A DNA stretch of 64,000 bases from JAFGRR01 sp964563855 (GCA_964563855.1 CAZLYU010000001.1:1-64000); one strand, 5' to 3'; positions 1-9,138 are shown, counted from the stretch's first letter. Translations and numbers: made by a program. Notes: generated by a model not told the origin, from the sequence alone.

Positions 1-738
1 GCCACGGCCCCGATCCCGCCGGCCCACGCGAGGGAGCCCGCCCCCGAGCCGCGGGAAACGGCGGGGGGCGAGGGGGCGGCGGTGAGCGCGGCGCCGCGGA
101 CGATTCGCGTGGCCGGTGATCAGTTGGTCATCACGCTGACCTGGCCCAGCGGGATCGCGTTCGCCGTGGGGCTCGTCCTGTTGCTGGTTGTCGCGTTTAC
201 GACGGGGCGTCGGTCGGTCGGCTCGGCTCCGACGACGGAATCCACCGCGTCGACGCCAATCTCGAGTCCTACGCAACCCCGGTCCGGCGATGCGCTCGTC
301 GATCGCCCGGGTCGAGTGGGTCCCGCGGCGACGCCCGTGCCGCGGGCGCCGCGCTCGCCGGCGAATGTTCAACTGGCGCCGACGGTCGAGCCGAATGCTG
401 CGCGTGCACCGGTCGAGGAGCCGCTGGCGCCACAGGCCCGTCGCAGCACGACGCCGCTGGGCCCGGGGCGTTATCTGGTCATTCAAGATTTCACGGTGCA
501 GCGCGATCGTTCGCGACGTCAGCGCGACGCTGCGTCGGCGGTCGCGCATCTTCGAGCGCGCGGCATCGAGGCGGTGGTGGTTGATCGCCCCGGCCGGGCT
601 CCGCTGGTGGTCGCGGCGCAGCCGCTGAACGACGTGAGCAAGGCGGAAGTGAGTCGGTTAAAGCAGCGGGTGGCCGAAGCCGGTCGCGACTTCGCCGACT
701 ACGACTTCAAGGGCGCCTACGAACTCGACTTTCCCTGA
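1..738 (+). CDS. Membrane-anchored hypothetical protein, probably cut by the left edge
   Basis: The reading frame is open from the first base of the window, so the true start probably lies upstream. A GTG at 82 is the first usable internal start (218 aa). Residues before it are Ala/Pro/Glu-rich linker. One transmembrane helix follows (about residues 22-42 counted from the GTG), then a Ser/Thr/Pro/Ala-rich linker. A folded C-terminal domain starts at about residue 128 (GRYLVIQDF) and has a beta-alpha-beta look with AVAHLRARGIEAVVV, reminiscent of SPOR or similar small periplasmic domains; this is a guess. The 3' end overlaps the convergent hydrolase gene by 22 bp. No function can be assigned. 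Confidence 0.6.
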   Translation, partial: ATAPIPPAHAREPAPEPRETAGGEGAAVSAAPRTIRVAGDQLVITLTWPSGIAFAVGLVLLLVVAFTTGRRSVGSAPTTESTASTPISSPTQPRSGDALVDRPGRVGPAATPVPRAPRSPANVQLAPTVEPNAARAPVEEPLAPQARRSTTPLGPGRYLVIQDFTVQRDRSRRQRDAASAVAHLRARGIEAVVVDRPGRAPLVVAAQPLNDVSKAEVSRLKQRVAEAGRDFADYDFKGAYELDFP

Positions 739-1514
739 CGCGGGGCGAGCCGATCGAACCACGTGGCGATGAGGTCGGCGACGTAGCGCGCGTCATCCTC
801 GCGGGCCACCATCAGATGATCCATGCCATCGAGCGCGACGAAGCTCTTGGGCTGGCGTGCGGCGGCGAAGAGCTGTTCGCCCTGCGCGACCGGGACGACC
901 TCGTCGCGGGGTGAGTGGAGCACGAGCAGGGGCCGTTGCAAACGGCTCGCGAGTTCGGCGCCGTCGTGCGTTCGGAAATCATTCAGCATTTCGTGCGAGA
1001 TCGTCACCTGACGTCCGAGGAGGTCGAGCGTGGCGCGGCCTGCGGTGCGCAGCGCGGGCGCCTGCCCTTCGAGCCGATCGGCGATGGCTCGAATTTCAAA
1101 CGGCGACGCGATCGTAACCACGCCTTGGATGGAGTCGATGTGCGCGGCAGCGGCGATGCTGGCGCTGCCACCAAGGCTGTGGCCGATGAGCAGTTGGGGT
1201 GGACGGTTGTTTTTGCGCAAGAACTGGGCGGCGGCGATGATGTCGTTGACGTTGGTGGTGAAGTTGGTTTCGGGGAACTGACCGGCGCTGTCGCCGACGC
1301 CGGCGAAATCGAATCGCAGGGTTGCGAGGCCATGTTCGGCGAGTCGCCGACTGATCCAGCCGGCGCTCTTCAGGTCTTTGGTGCAGGCGAAACAATGCGC
1401 AAAGACGACGTAGGCCCGGGGGTCGGCCGGCGTTTCGAGTCTGCCGCTGAGCTGCAGGCCGTCGGCGTTTGGGAAGCGCACCATTTGACGTTCGATCATG
1501 GGGGTGTCTCGCAA
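717..1514 (-). CDS. Alpha/beta hydrolase (serine hydrolase)
   Basis: A 265-aa alpha/beta hydrolase. The nucleophile elbow is GHSLGG at about residue 112. The likely acid is the Asp of SPRDEVVP, and the likely catalytic His is in GMDHLM near the C terminus. The strand-3 loop FAHCFACTKDLKSAG could form the oxyanion hole. This sequence type is typical of the hydrolase half of bifunctional hydrolase/OsmC proteins, but no OsmC domain follows here. The start may be the ATG at 1514 or the one five codons later at 1499. It is probably cytoplasmic, since no signal peptide is visible. The substrate is unknown. Confidence 0.88.
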   Translation of the reverse strand: MRDTPMIERQMVRFPNADGLQLSGRLETPADPRAYVVFAHCFACTKDLKSAGWISRRLAEHGLATLRFDFAGVGDSAGQFPETNFTTNVNDIIAAAQFLRKNNRPPQLLIGHSLGGSASIAAAAHIDSIQGVVTIASPFEIRAIADRLEGQAPALRTAGRATLDLLGRQVTISHEMLNDFRTHDGAELASRLQRPLLVLHSPRDEVVPVAQGEQLFAAARQPKSFVALDGMDHLMVAREDDARYVADLIATWFDRLAPRQGKSSS

Positions 1515-1692
1515 GTTGACGAGCGGCGACGGGCGCGGGCCGATGTTTGGCGCACGAACCGCACGCTGGCAAGCGGCGCGGCCTCATAAATGAGCGCCGC
1601 TTGGTTTCCGGACGATAGCACTCGCGACGACCGTGGTCTTGCCCACCGCGGTGCGCGACCCGTTGCGACTCTGCCGCCGAGGAGGCGCCTGC

Positions 1693-3777
1693 ATGCCAAG
1701 CGAGGCACCAATCGCTGTCGAGAAACCGACACCCGTCGACGGTGAGACGCCGTCGGCGTCGGTGCAAACCATGTTAAGCCCGCGGGCGGTCCGATGGCGT
1801 CGGCTGTGCGACGATCTGAACGCCCGGGCGGCGGCGCTGCGTTCGTTGCGCGACGAAATTGCGCCGCAGACGGCGCAGCTCGAACAGCGTGAGCAACGGC
1901 TGGTCGAGCAAAGCCAGGTGCTCGAAGAGCAGTTACACGTCGGCGAACAAGCGGCGCAGCGCATCGCGCAGCGAACGCGACTGGTTCGTCGTCGGCTGCG
2001 GAGTCTGGAGTCGCGGCAGGAGGAGTTGGAGAAGCTGCGCGTCGCGCTTGAAGAACAGCAGGAGGGGCTGCGAGAGCGGGAGGAGCGCCTCGAGCAACTC
2101 GTGCGACGCCAAAACGCTCACGCGCAAGAACTCAACAAGCGCGAGCGGCGGCTGACGACGGAGCGTGAGACGTTAGAACGCCGCCAGCAGCAGATGAGCG
2201 AGCAGGCGAATGCGCTGGAGTCGCGTGACGCGGCTTCGGCGGAGCGCGACCGGCAGATTCAGCTTGAGCTGCGTCACTTGCAGCGGCGCGCGATGAAGCT
2301 CGATGAGCGGGCGGCGGCGCTCGAACGCACTGCGGAGAGTGTGGCGCGCGAGACGTCGGAGCTGGCGACGTTGCGGGTGAGGGTGGAGAGTCGTCGACAG
2401 GCAGTGGTCGAAGCGGAGCAGATGCTGCGCGAACAGCGGCAAACCCTTCGGCAGCAGATCGAGGCGACCAAGCACGAAGCCGCATCGGCGGAACGGATGC
2501 AGCGTGACCATGCCGAACGCGTCGCGGCGCAGCAACACGAGGCAGGCCGACTGGGGCGGATCCGGAGCCGATTGGCGCAGCGGTTTCAGCAGGTGCGCGA
2601 GGAGCGCGCGCAATTCACCGCCACGCAGCACGAGTTTCTCGACCGTTTCGAGCAGATGACCAGTCAGGCGGCGTTGGTCGCTCAGCGGGATGGTCGGCTG
2701 CGCAAGCAACGCGCTGTGCTGGGGGCGGCGACGCAGCGGCTTCGTCGCCGGGCGGCGGAGCTGCGTGGTCGTCGGCAAGCGTTGGAAGCGCGTGCCGAAG
2801 CAGTCTCGGAGCGCGAGCTGGAGGCGGTACGGCGCATCGAGCGACAGCGTGAGCGGCTGGCGCGTCGGGCGGCTTGGTTGCGTCAGCGACGATTTCATGC
2901 GCATGAACAGCGGGCGGCGCTCGAGGAGCAGGCCGGTCTCCTCGAGCAGCAGACGACGGAATTGGCCGGCGCCTGGACGGACCTGCACGCGCGAAGCCGG
3001 CGGCTTTCGGCGTGGAAGGATGCCTTACGGTCGCGGACTGCGGCGCTGCGCCAGGAGCAGTCTCGCGTCGCGGACGTCGAGCAGCGGGAGGCGGAAGCGG
3101 CGCGGTTGATGGCGGAGGTCGAGCGCCGCGAAGCGGCCATTGCGCAGCGGCAGCACGCGCTGCGTGTGCGTGAGGAGGAACTGGCGCAGCGTGACGGCGA
3201 TTTGGAGCAGCGTACGAATGAGATGACGGATCGCGAGTCGGCGGTGCAGCGGCGCGAACGAGCGATCGTCGATACGGAAGCGGCGCTCGGTGAGCGAGAG
3301 AAGGCGATTTTCGCCGCGCAGCAGGACGTGTCCCAGCATCGCAGAGCGCTCGACGAGCGTGAGGAAGCGCTGGCCGAGCAAGCGTTCGAGGTGCAGCGTG
3401 AGCGACAGCGGCTCGAAGCGGCGACGCGGGCGCGGCAGACTGAACGACATCGAATGAAGGGTCGGCGTCGACGGTTGAAGGCTTGGCTGCGGCAAGCGCG
3501 GGCCGAGAGGCAGGAGGGCGAACGGGCACGGGCCGATATCGTGGCGCAGAGCGTCGCGTTGGCGGGAGCGCAGGAAGAATTGAAGCGGCTCGAAACGACG
3601 ATGCGCTATCGGGAAGCCACGCTGAACGAGCGTTACTCCGAGCTCAAAGCCCGCGAGAACCGGCTTGAACGCGCCTTTACAACGCTCGATTCGCATGTGC
3701 AGATGCTCGAGCGATGGTCACAAGCCGAGGCCGGCGAGACCAAATCGGACTTGGCGGTCGAGGCGCGCGATCGGTAG
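1693..3777 (+). CDS. Long coiled-coil protein (Arg/Glu/Gln-rich)
   Basis: A 694-aa protein that is almost entirely charged heptad-like sequence (repeated EQREQRL, RERRL, ERQRERL patterns) from about residue 30 to the end. No membrane segment or signal peptide is visible. The ATG at 1693 is chosen because GGAGG lies about 7 bases upstream; an in-frame upstream start at 1633 has no such site. It is likely an elongated structural or scaffolding protein. It sits upstream of the cheB-cheX-cheY genes, separated by 271 bp containing a strong stem-loop. The family is not recognised beyond generic myosin/SMC-like coiled coils. The Arg-rich composition gives long antisense shadow frames, which were ignored. 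Confidence 0.85.
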   Translation: MPSEAPIAVEKPTPVDGETPSASVQTMLSPRAVRWRRLCDDLNARAAALRSLRDEIAPQTAQLEQREQRLVEQSQVLEEQLHVGEQAAQRIAQRTRLVRRRLRSLESRQEELEKLRVALEEQQEGLREREERLEQLVRRQNAHAQELNKRERRLTTERETLERRQQQMSEQANALESRDAASAERDRQIQLELRHLQRRAMKLDERAAALERTAESVARETSELATLRVRVESRRQAVVEAEQMLREQRQTLRQQIEATKHEAASAERMQRDHAERVAAQQHEAGRLGRIRSRLAQRFQQVREERAQFTATQHEFLDRFEQMTSQAALVAQRDGRLRKQRAVLGAATQRLRRRAAELRGRRQALEARAEAVSERELEAVRRIERQRERLARRAAWLRQRRFHAHEQRAALEEQAGLLEQQTTELAGAWTDLHARSRRLSAWKDALRSRTAALRQEQSRVADVEQREAEAARLMAEVERREAAIAQRQHALRVREEELAQRDGDLEQRTNEMTDRESAVQRRERAIVDTEAALGEREKAIFAAQQDVSQHRRALDEREEALAEQAFEVQRERQRLEAATRARQTERHRMKGRRRRLKAWLRQARAERQEGERARADIVAQSVALAGAQEELKRLETTMRYREATLNERYSELKARENRLERAFTTLDSHVQMLERWSQAEAGETKSDLAVEARDR

Positions 3778-3841
3778 CGACCGTTTTGGAAGCGCAAGTG
3801 ACGGGCCAGGGGGGGCGACGGAACCCAAGCTCGCAAAAGGC

Positions 3842-3876
3842 GAGCGACGTCCTCGAACACCCGGGGGACGTCGCTC
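3842..3876. terminator. Perfect 11-bp stem-loop between the coiled-coil gene and cheB
   Basis: GAGCGACGTCC (3842-3852) and GGACGTCGCTC (3866-3876) are perfect inverted repeats around a 13-base loop, 65 bases after the coiled-coil stop codon. There is no T-run on either side, so it is not a classical intrinsic terminator. It could act as a 3'-end stabiliser, a Rho-assisted terminator, or a regulatory site ahead of cheB. Confidence 0.45.
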
Positions 3877-4048
3877 AGAGCGGCATGGGCCGCGTCGTGT
3901 CTATTAGAGCACCCTCAGGTCTAACCAACGATCCGCAGCGATTCAACCCGTGACTTTCCCGTACGCCGCATTTGCGGCGCGCCGGTTGGCGTCGTACGCG
4001 AAAGTGCCGATTCAACAGATGCACCGGCCACTCTGCGGAGCGAGTCTT

Positions 4049-5119
4049 ATGACGGAACGCCTGATTCGCGTTTTGATTGTCGACGATAGCGCAGTCATTC
4101 GCGGGCTGCTTCAACGCGCTTTGGCGCAACCCGGGATTAACGTGGTTGGTGCGGCACGCGACGGGGCGGAGGCGTTGCAGGCCATCGCGCGGCTCAAACC
4201 CGACGTCGTGACCCTCGATGTCGAAATGCCGCGGCTGAACGGGATCGGCGTACTCGAACGCGTCGTAGGCAAGGCCCCGGTTGCGTTCGTCATGGTCTCA
4301 ACCCTGACGCAAGCGGGGGCGCAGGTGACGTTTGAAGCGCTGCGCAAGGGAGCCTTCGATTATGTCACCAAGCCTGAAGCGACGCGAGTATCGCGGGCGG
4401 AGTTCGAGAAGAAGATCCTCGCGAAGGTGCGGTCGGCGGCCAGCAGCCAGGGCCGTCGCGTCCGTGCGGTCGGCCCGAGCACGCGGTCGGCGGCCCCAAC
4501 GCTCCCGCCGAGCAATGTGCGTGGCTGGGTGGTGGGCATTGGGATTAGCTGCGGCGGTCCGCAAACGTTGACGCACATGCTGCCGGCGTTCCCGAGCAAT
4601 TTTGTACCGATTCTGGTGACCCAGCACATGCCGCCGCAATTCACGCGCTCGTTTGCGGACCAGCTCGATCGCGCCTGCGCGATGCGTGTGGTCGAAGCGG
4701 CTGACGGGCAAGATGTGCGCGACGGGTGCATTTATGTCGCGCCGGGTTCGCATCATCTGCGCGTGCGTCGCAGCGGCGCCGGCTTGCGGATTCAGCTTGA
4801 CGAGGGGCCGAAAGTGTCTGGGCACCGGCCATCGGCTGACGTGATGTTTCAGTCGCTGGCGAGCGTGATGCCGACCCGCACGGTGGGTGTGTTGATGACC
4901 GGGATGGGATCGGACGGGGCCGCGGGGCTATTGCAGTTGCGCCGGGCGGGGGCGCGGACCGTCGCCCAAGACGAGGCGACGTCCCTGGTTTATGGGATGC
5001 CAAAGGCGGCCGCTGACTGCGGCGCCGCGGAGCACGTGCTGCCGTTAGACCAACTGCCCGCGAGTATCGCGCGGTTGATGCAACGGATTGAGCCGGCATC
5101 GGCGGCGCGTGGAATGTAG
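4049..5119 (+). CDS. cheB: CheB: chemotaxis response regulator protein-glutamate methylesterase
   Basis: Cytoplasmic two-domain protein of 356 aa from the ATG at 4049 (GGAG about 8 bases upstream); an in-frame upstream start at 3950 lacks support. The N-terminal receiver (residues about 5-120) has VDDS at 11-14, phospho-acceptor Asp57 in TLDVEMP and Lys108 in VTKPE. A linker leads to the CheB esterase domain, with the expected triad: Ser167 in GISCGG, His193 in TQHMP and Asp289 in GMGSDGAAG. CheB removes methyl groups from (or deamidates) chemoreceptor glutamates. The usual GASTGG motif reads GISCGG here. It is followed by cheX (98 bp) and cheY. No cheA, cheR or receptor gene lies in the window. 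Confidence 0.95.
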   Translation: MTERLIRVLIVDDSAVIRGLLQRALAQPGINVVGAARDGAEALQAIARLKPDVVTLDVEMPRLNGIGVLERVVGKAPVAFVMVSTLTQAGAQVTFEALRKGAFDYVTKPEATRVSRAEFEKKILAKVRSAASSQGRRVRAVGPSTRSAAPTLPPSNVRGWVVGIGISCGGPQTLTHMLPAFPSNFVPILVTQHMPPQFTRSFADQLDRACAMRVVEAADGQDVRDGCIYVAPGSHHLRVRRSGAGLRIQLDEGPKVSGHRPSADVMFQSLASVMPTRTVGVLMTGMGSDGAAGLLQLRRAGARTVAQDEATSLVYGMPKAAADCGAAEHVLPLDQLPASIARLMQRIEPASAARGM

Positions 5120-5217
5120 ATGGCGCGGCGAAACTTGTACGCGCGTTCTGTCGATAGCACGGGAGCACCGCCTCCGGCGATCGGAGGACGCTTCATTGTT
5201 CTGTGAGGACTCGACGC

Positions 5218-5709
5218 ATGCCGACGACCCAAGCACCGCCGAGCGGTCTGGACGTTCGCTACATCAACCCATTCGTGGAAGCCGTCAACGTGGTGTTCGA
5301 AACCATGCTCGGGCTCAAGCCGCAGCGAAAGACGCTGAAGGTGAACCCCAGCGAGGCGAATACGCAGCAGGTGACGTCGATCATCGGCATCAGTGGGAAG
5401 GTGCACGGGGTCGTGGCGTTGCGTTTTCCACCGGAAACAGCGCTCGCCTTGGCCGGTCGCCTGCTGGGGTCCGAAGTGACCGAGGTGAACGACGAGGTGG
5501 TCGATGCGGTGGCTGAGCTCGCCAACATGGTGGCGGGCAACGCGAAGGCGAAGTTGGACATGGACCCACCGCTCGAACTCGGTCTTCCGACGGTCGTCGA
5601 GGGGGCCGGCTATCGGCTGAAGTACCCCTCGAATTCGCATTGGCTCGAGGTGCCGTTTCAGACCGAGGGGGGGTCGTTCGGAATGGAAATCAGTTACAGC
5701 GCCAAGTAA
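5218..5709 (+). CDS. cheX: CheX-type phosphatase of the CheC/CheX/FliY family
   Basis: A 163-aa protein. The ATG at 5218 is preferred because GAGGA lies about 8 bases upstream; a GTG at 5203 is in frame. The N terminus YINPFVEAVNVVFETML and the signature AELANMVAGNAKAKL (Glu-x2-Asn-x4-Asn spacing typical of the phosphatase helix) match CheX. CheX dephosphorylates CheY-P and so terminates the motor signal. It stops 13 bp before a CheY-type regulator, which is very likely its substrate. cheB-cheX-cheY probably form one transcription unit. Confidence 0.9.
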   Translation: MPTTQAPPSGLDVRYINPFVEAVNVVFETMLGLKPQRKTLKVNPSEANTQQVTSIIGISGKVHGVVALRFPPETALALAGRLLGSEVTEVNDEVVDAVAELANMVAGNAKAKLDMDPPLELGLPTVVEGAGYRLKYPSNSHWLEVPFQTEGGSFGMEISYSAK

Positions 5710-5722
5710 GGATGGTCCTGTT

Positions 5723-6091
5723 ATGAAAGCCTTGGTTGTCGACGACTCCATGACCATTCGCCGCATCGTCGTCAAAGCGCTGTCGATGGTGGGCATTGAC
5801 GACGCCGTCGAGGCGGGTGACGGCGCCGAGGCGTTAAGCCTGGTTGCGCAGCAGAATTTCGACATCATTCTGCTCGACTGGAACATGCCGAACCTGAGCG
5901 GAATCGAGGCGTTGCGCGCTATTCGCAAGGCGGGCAAGACGACCCCGGTGATCATGGTGACGACGGAAGCGGAAAAGTCGCGCGTCATCGAAGCGATCAA
6001 GACCGGCGCGAACGACTACCTGATCAAGCCGTTCGCGCCCGATCAGCTGGCCGCGAAGGTGCGCACCGTGCTTCCGGCGATGGCGCAGTAA
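5723..6091 (+). CDS. cheY: CheY-type single-domain response regulator
   Basis: A 122-aa stand-alone receiver domain. It has the acidic pair in VVDDSM (residues 5-10), phospho-acceptor Asp52 in LLDWNMP, Thr80/Thr81 in MVTTEAE, and Lys102 in LIKPF. It lies 13 bp downstream of cheX, with AAGGA at the cheX stop as a likely ribosome-binding site. Given the cheB-cheX context it is probably the diffusible signal to the flagellar switch. The WNMP sequence after the Asp is typical of CheY proteins from non-enteric bacteria. Confidence 0.92.
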   Translation: MKALVVDDSMTIRRIVVKALSMVGIDDAVEAGDGAEALSLVAQQNFDIILLDWNMPNLSGIEALRAIRKAGKTTPVIMVTTEAEKSRVIEAIKTGANDYLIKPFAPDQLAAKVRTVLPAMAQ

Positions 6092-6263
6092 GTAGCGGAA
6101 CCGCAGGGTTGATCTGATCTGGCTCCGCTGCGCGATTTGCTGCTAGAGTAAAGGGGAACTGAGGCTGTCACACTCCGCGACACCGCGGGCCCGCGCTGGG
6201 TCCCGTTCACAAACCGCCCCGGGCGGCAGGTCATCGCGCGCGGCAGCCGGCGGCGTCGCGCCC

Positions 6264-7871
6264 ATGTTTTTGATTGTGTCTCGAGATCAGGAAGTTCTCG
6301 CCGAGATCTCACTCCGAACCGGTGTGACGATCGGGGCGGATTTCGAGTGTCACGTTGTTCTGGACGATCCGCGGGTGCCGGCGGAAGCAGTGCGCATCGA
6401 GAGGGACGGAGACGGCTGGCAGATTGAGTGGATGGCGCCTGACGCGCCGTTGCGATCCGCCGCGGGGCCGGTCCGGGCGAGCGCACCACTCTCGATTGGC
6501 GACGAACTCCAGCTCTTTGACTACGTGTTGCATTGCGTGGCGCCGCCCGAGGACGAGCAGCCGGATTGCGGAGACCGCACGGCCGGCGTCGAACAACTCA
6601 CCCGCTTCGTTCAGTCGACGCTGCCGCCGGGAGCGATCTTGCGGCGGTTGGACGAGAACGTTGAGTTAGCCGGGGCGAGACTTGGCGATTTTGGCGCCGC
6701 CGCCGTGAAGCTGAGTTGCGCCGACGCGATTCCCGGTGTGATGGATGCGGCTCTCGATGTTCTGGTGTCGATTTGCAGCGCCCGGAACGCGTGGATCGGT
6801 GTGCGCCGGGTGAACTACGGGCCGATGGAATACGTCCAGGGGCGCACGCGCGACGGAGCGTCGATCGAGCTGCCGGCGATCGGGGTCGCGCTGCAGGCGC
6901 GTGTTCTCCACCGCAGCCAGTTCGTGTTTGTTCCGCGCGTTCGCGAGCATCACGGGGCGAGCGTGTTGCAAGGACCGCTGCCGGGGCCGCGCGGCATGCT
7001 TGGGATGCTGTACATCGACAGCGGGTCGGCCGAACATCGCTTTGACGAGCGGGATGTCGACTTCTTCGTATTGATCGCGCTGCAGATCGCCGCGCAGCTC
7101 GACGCCGTGATTCAGCAGGCGGCCCGCAATCGCGGCGCGCTGGTGGCGGGTGAGGTCGGGGTGGCGCATGCGATTCAGGGGCGCATCACGCCGCGCAAGC
7201 TGCCACAGTGGGACACGCTGAGCTGCGGGGCGTTTCGCGAAGTGGGGACGGGGCATAGCGGCGACGTGTACGACGTGGTGCGGCTAGGCGACGGTCGTTG
7301 CGGCGTTCTGATCGCGCGTGCGCCGAGCAGCGGTGCGACGCCCAGCCTGCTCATGGCTCAGGCGCAAGCGGCCTTCCGGGTTGGCGCGATGCACCTCGAC
7401 CCGCCGCACGTGCTGCTGACGTCGCTGAACATCCTGATGTACGACGGTCAGCCTGATCGGGTGCTCGACTGTCTGGTGGCGTTCATTGATCCGAGCAGCG
7501 GCGAGCTGACGTTCGCCGCCGCCGGCGACATCGAGGCGTGGATCGTGAGCGCCCGTGGCGAGGAGCGGCCGCTGGTCGCGGGTCCGCGTCCGCCGCGGCT
7601 AGGCAGCGCCAAGCTGCACCAGTACAGCGCACAGCGTACAACGCTCGGCGCGCAGGAGACACTCGCGTTGTTCACGGCGGGAGCGATTGCCGCGTGCAAT
7701 CGGCGGCAGGAAGCGTTTGGCGCCGAGCGTTTCATGAACGGGTTGTGTGACGCGTTTGGTCAGCCGGCCAGCAGCGCGTTGCAGGAACTTGTGCAGGAAT
7801 TGCGCGCGTTCACCGAAGGCCTGGCGCAGCGTGACGACCTCACGATCGTGCTGGCGCACTACAACCCGTAG
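6264..7871 (+). CDS. FHA-like / GAF / SpoIIE-type PP2C phosphatase-like protein (degenerate)
   Basis: A 535-aa signalling protein. Residues about 1-100 look like an FHA fold, but the usual GR and SxxH phosphothreonine-binding residues are not evident. Residues about 155-290 look like a GAF domain (GMLGMLYID, VLIALQIAAQL). Residues about 310-535 look like an RsbU/SpoIIE PP2C domain: SGDVYDV and RDDLTIVL keep metal-binding Asp residues. However, the DVSGxG motif reads ARAPSSG, and the late TDG motif reads FTAGA. Two expected metal-binding Asp are therefore missing, and catalysis is doubtful; it may be a pseudophosphatase. It follows cheY by 172 bp. Predicted cytoplasmic. Confidence 0.75.
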   Translation: MFLIVSRDQEVLAEISLRTGVTIGADFECHVVLDDPRVPAEAVRIERDGDGWQIEWMAPDAPLRSAAGPVRASAPLSIGDELQLFDYVLHCVAPPEDEQPDCGDRTAGVEQLTRFVQSTLPPGAILRRLDENVELAGARLGDFGAAAVKLSCADAIPGVMDAALDVLVSICSARNAWIGVRRVNYGPMEYVQGRTRDGASIELPAIGVALQARVLHRSQFVFVPRVREHHGASVLQGPLPGPRGMLGMLYIDSGSAEHRFDERDVDFFVLIALQIAAQLDAVIQQAARNRGALVAGEVGVAHAIQGRITPRKLPQWDTLSCGAFREVGTGHSGDVYDVVRLGDGRCGVLIARAPSSGATPSLLMAQAQAAFRVGAMHLDPPHVLLTSLNILMYDGQPDRVLDCLVAFIDPSSGELTFAAAGDIEAWIVSARGEERPLVAGPRPPRLGSAKLHQYSAQRTTLGAQETLALFTAGAIAACNRRQEAFGAERFMNGLCDAFGQPASSALQELVQELRAFTEGLAQRDDLTIVLAHYNP

Positions 7872-7929
7872 CCGGGATGAGGGGCCACGCGCTCGCACGA
7901 CGGCTCGGGGCGGCATTACGCTATTCGCC

Positions 7930-9138
7930 GTGCCGTCAGATTCCCCCGATCGCCCGTTGCACGTCTGTCACATCATCACGCGGCTTATCGTGGGCGGTGC
8001 GCAGGAAAACACGATATTGACCTGCGAGGGTCTGCGAGCGCGGGGGCATACCGTGACGTTGATCAGCGGGCCGACTCTCGGTCCGGAGGGCAGCTTGCTG
8101 GACCGCGTCCGCGGCGGCGGCTATCGCTTCATTGAAATCCCAGAACTGGTGCGCGCGGTGCGGCCGTGGCGGGATTGGCGGGCGGTGAGCGCGCTAAAGG
8201 CGTGCTTGCGCGAACTGGCCCCGGACGTGGTGCACACGCACAGCAGCAAGGCCGGCATTCTCGGCCGGTTGGCGGCGCGTCGTTCGGCGGCGTGCGGCGT
8301 GATACACACGATTCACGGCATGAGCTTCAACCGCACGCAGTCGGTCGTGGTGCGCCGGCTCTACGCGCATCTCGAGCGACGCTGCGCCGCCTATACCGAT
8401 CGCATCGTCACCGTCGCGGACGCGATGATTCAGCAGTCGGTCGCGGCGGGAATCGCGCCGGCGGAGAAGTTCGCCACGGTGTATTCGGGGATGGAAATCG
8501 ATGCGTTTGATCCGGCGCGATACGAGCGTCGGAAGGTGCGTGGGGCGTGGGGCGTGGCCGATGACGATGTGGTCGTGGTGACGATCGCGCGACTGTTCCG
8601 CAAGAAGGGCTACGAAGCACTGATTCCGATTATGGCGCGGGCGTCCGCGCAGCAGCGCAATCTGCGTTTTGTCTGGATCGGTGACGGGGCTCAACGCGGC
8701 GCCTATGAACGCGAACTCGCGCAACTGGGGCTGCGCGATCGCACGATTCTTACGGGGCTGGTGCGTCCGGCGGAGATTCCGCGGCTGTTGAGCGGGGCCG
8801 ACATCGTTGCGCACGCCTCGCAGTGGGAGGGGTTGCCGCGCGCGGTGGTTCAAGGGCTGTTGATGTGCTTGCCGGCGGTCGCGTTCGATATTGACGGTAC
8901 GCCCGAAGTCGTGCGGGATGGGGTGACCGGCCGGCTTATTCGTTATGGAGATGCGTCGGCCTTCGCGGCGGCGTTGGTCGATCTCGCTCGTGATCCGGGA
9001 AGACGCGCGGCTTTGGGGACGGCGGGGCGTGCGTTGTGCTGTGAACACTTTGATTGGCGCGCCATGGTGGCGCAGCTCGAGCAGATCTACGCGGAAGTCA
9101 CGCCGCGGCGACGTGTCGTGAACCGGGATTCGCGGTAG
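7930..9138 (+). CDS. GT4-family glycosyltransferase
   Basis: A 402-aa GT-B enzyme if started at the GTG at 7930; a longer frame from 7747 would overlap the upstream gene with non-protein-like Arg/Ser-rich sequence. The N-terminal glycosyltransferase-4 half has VCHIITRLIVGGAQEN and DVVHTHSSKAGILGRLAA. The C-terminal Rossmann half has VARLFRKKGYEALI and the nucleotide-sugar site EGLPRAVVQ. In the classical EX7E motif the second Glu is Gln here. It probably transfers a sugar to a lipid or surface polysaccharide acceptor at the inner membrane. The ribosome-binding site is weak. Confidence 0.85.
   Translation: MPSDSPDRPLHVCHIITRLIVGGAQENTILTCEGLRARGHTVTLISGPTLGPEGSLLDRVRGGGYRFIEIPELVRAVRPWRDWRAVSALKACLRELAPDVVHTHSSKAGILGRLAARRSAACGVIHTIHGMSFNRTQSVVVRRLYAHLERRCAAYTDRIVTVADAMIQQSVAAGIAPAEKFATVYSGMEIDAFDPARYERRKVRGAWGVADDDVVVVTIARLFRKKGYEALIPIMARASAQQRNLRFVWIGDGAQRGAYERELAQLGLRDRTILTGLVRPAEIPRLLSGADIVAHASQWEGLPRAVVQGLLMCLPAVAFDIDGTPEVVRDGVTGRLIRYGDASAFAAALVDLARDPGRRAALGTAGRALCCEHFDWRAMVAQLEQIYAEVTPRRRVVNRDSR

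Noticed and set aside
7747..7929. Upstream extension of the first glycosyltransferase
   Set aside because: It overlaps the SpoIIE-like gene in another frame, and its Arg/Thr/Ser-rich sequence is typical of shadow coding.
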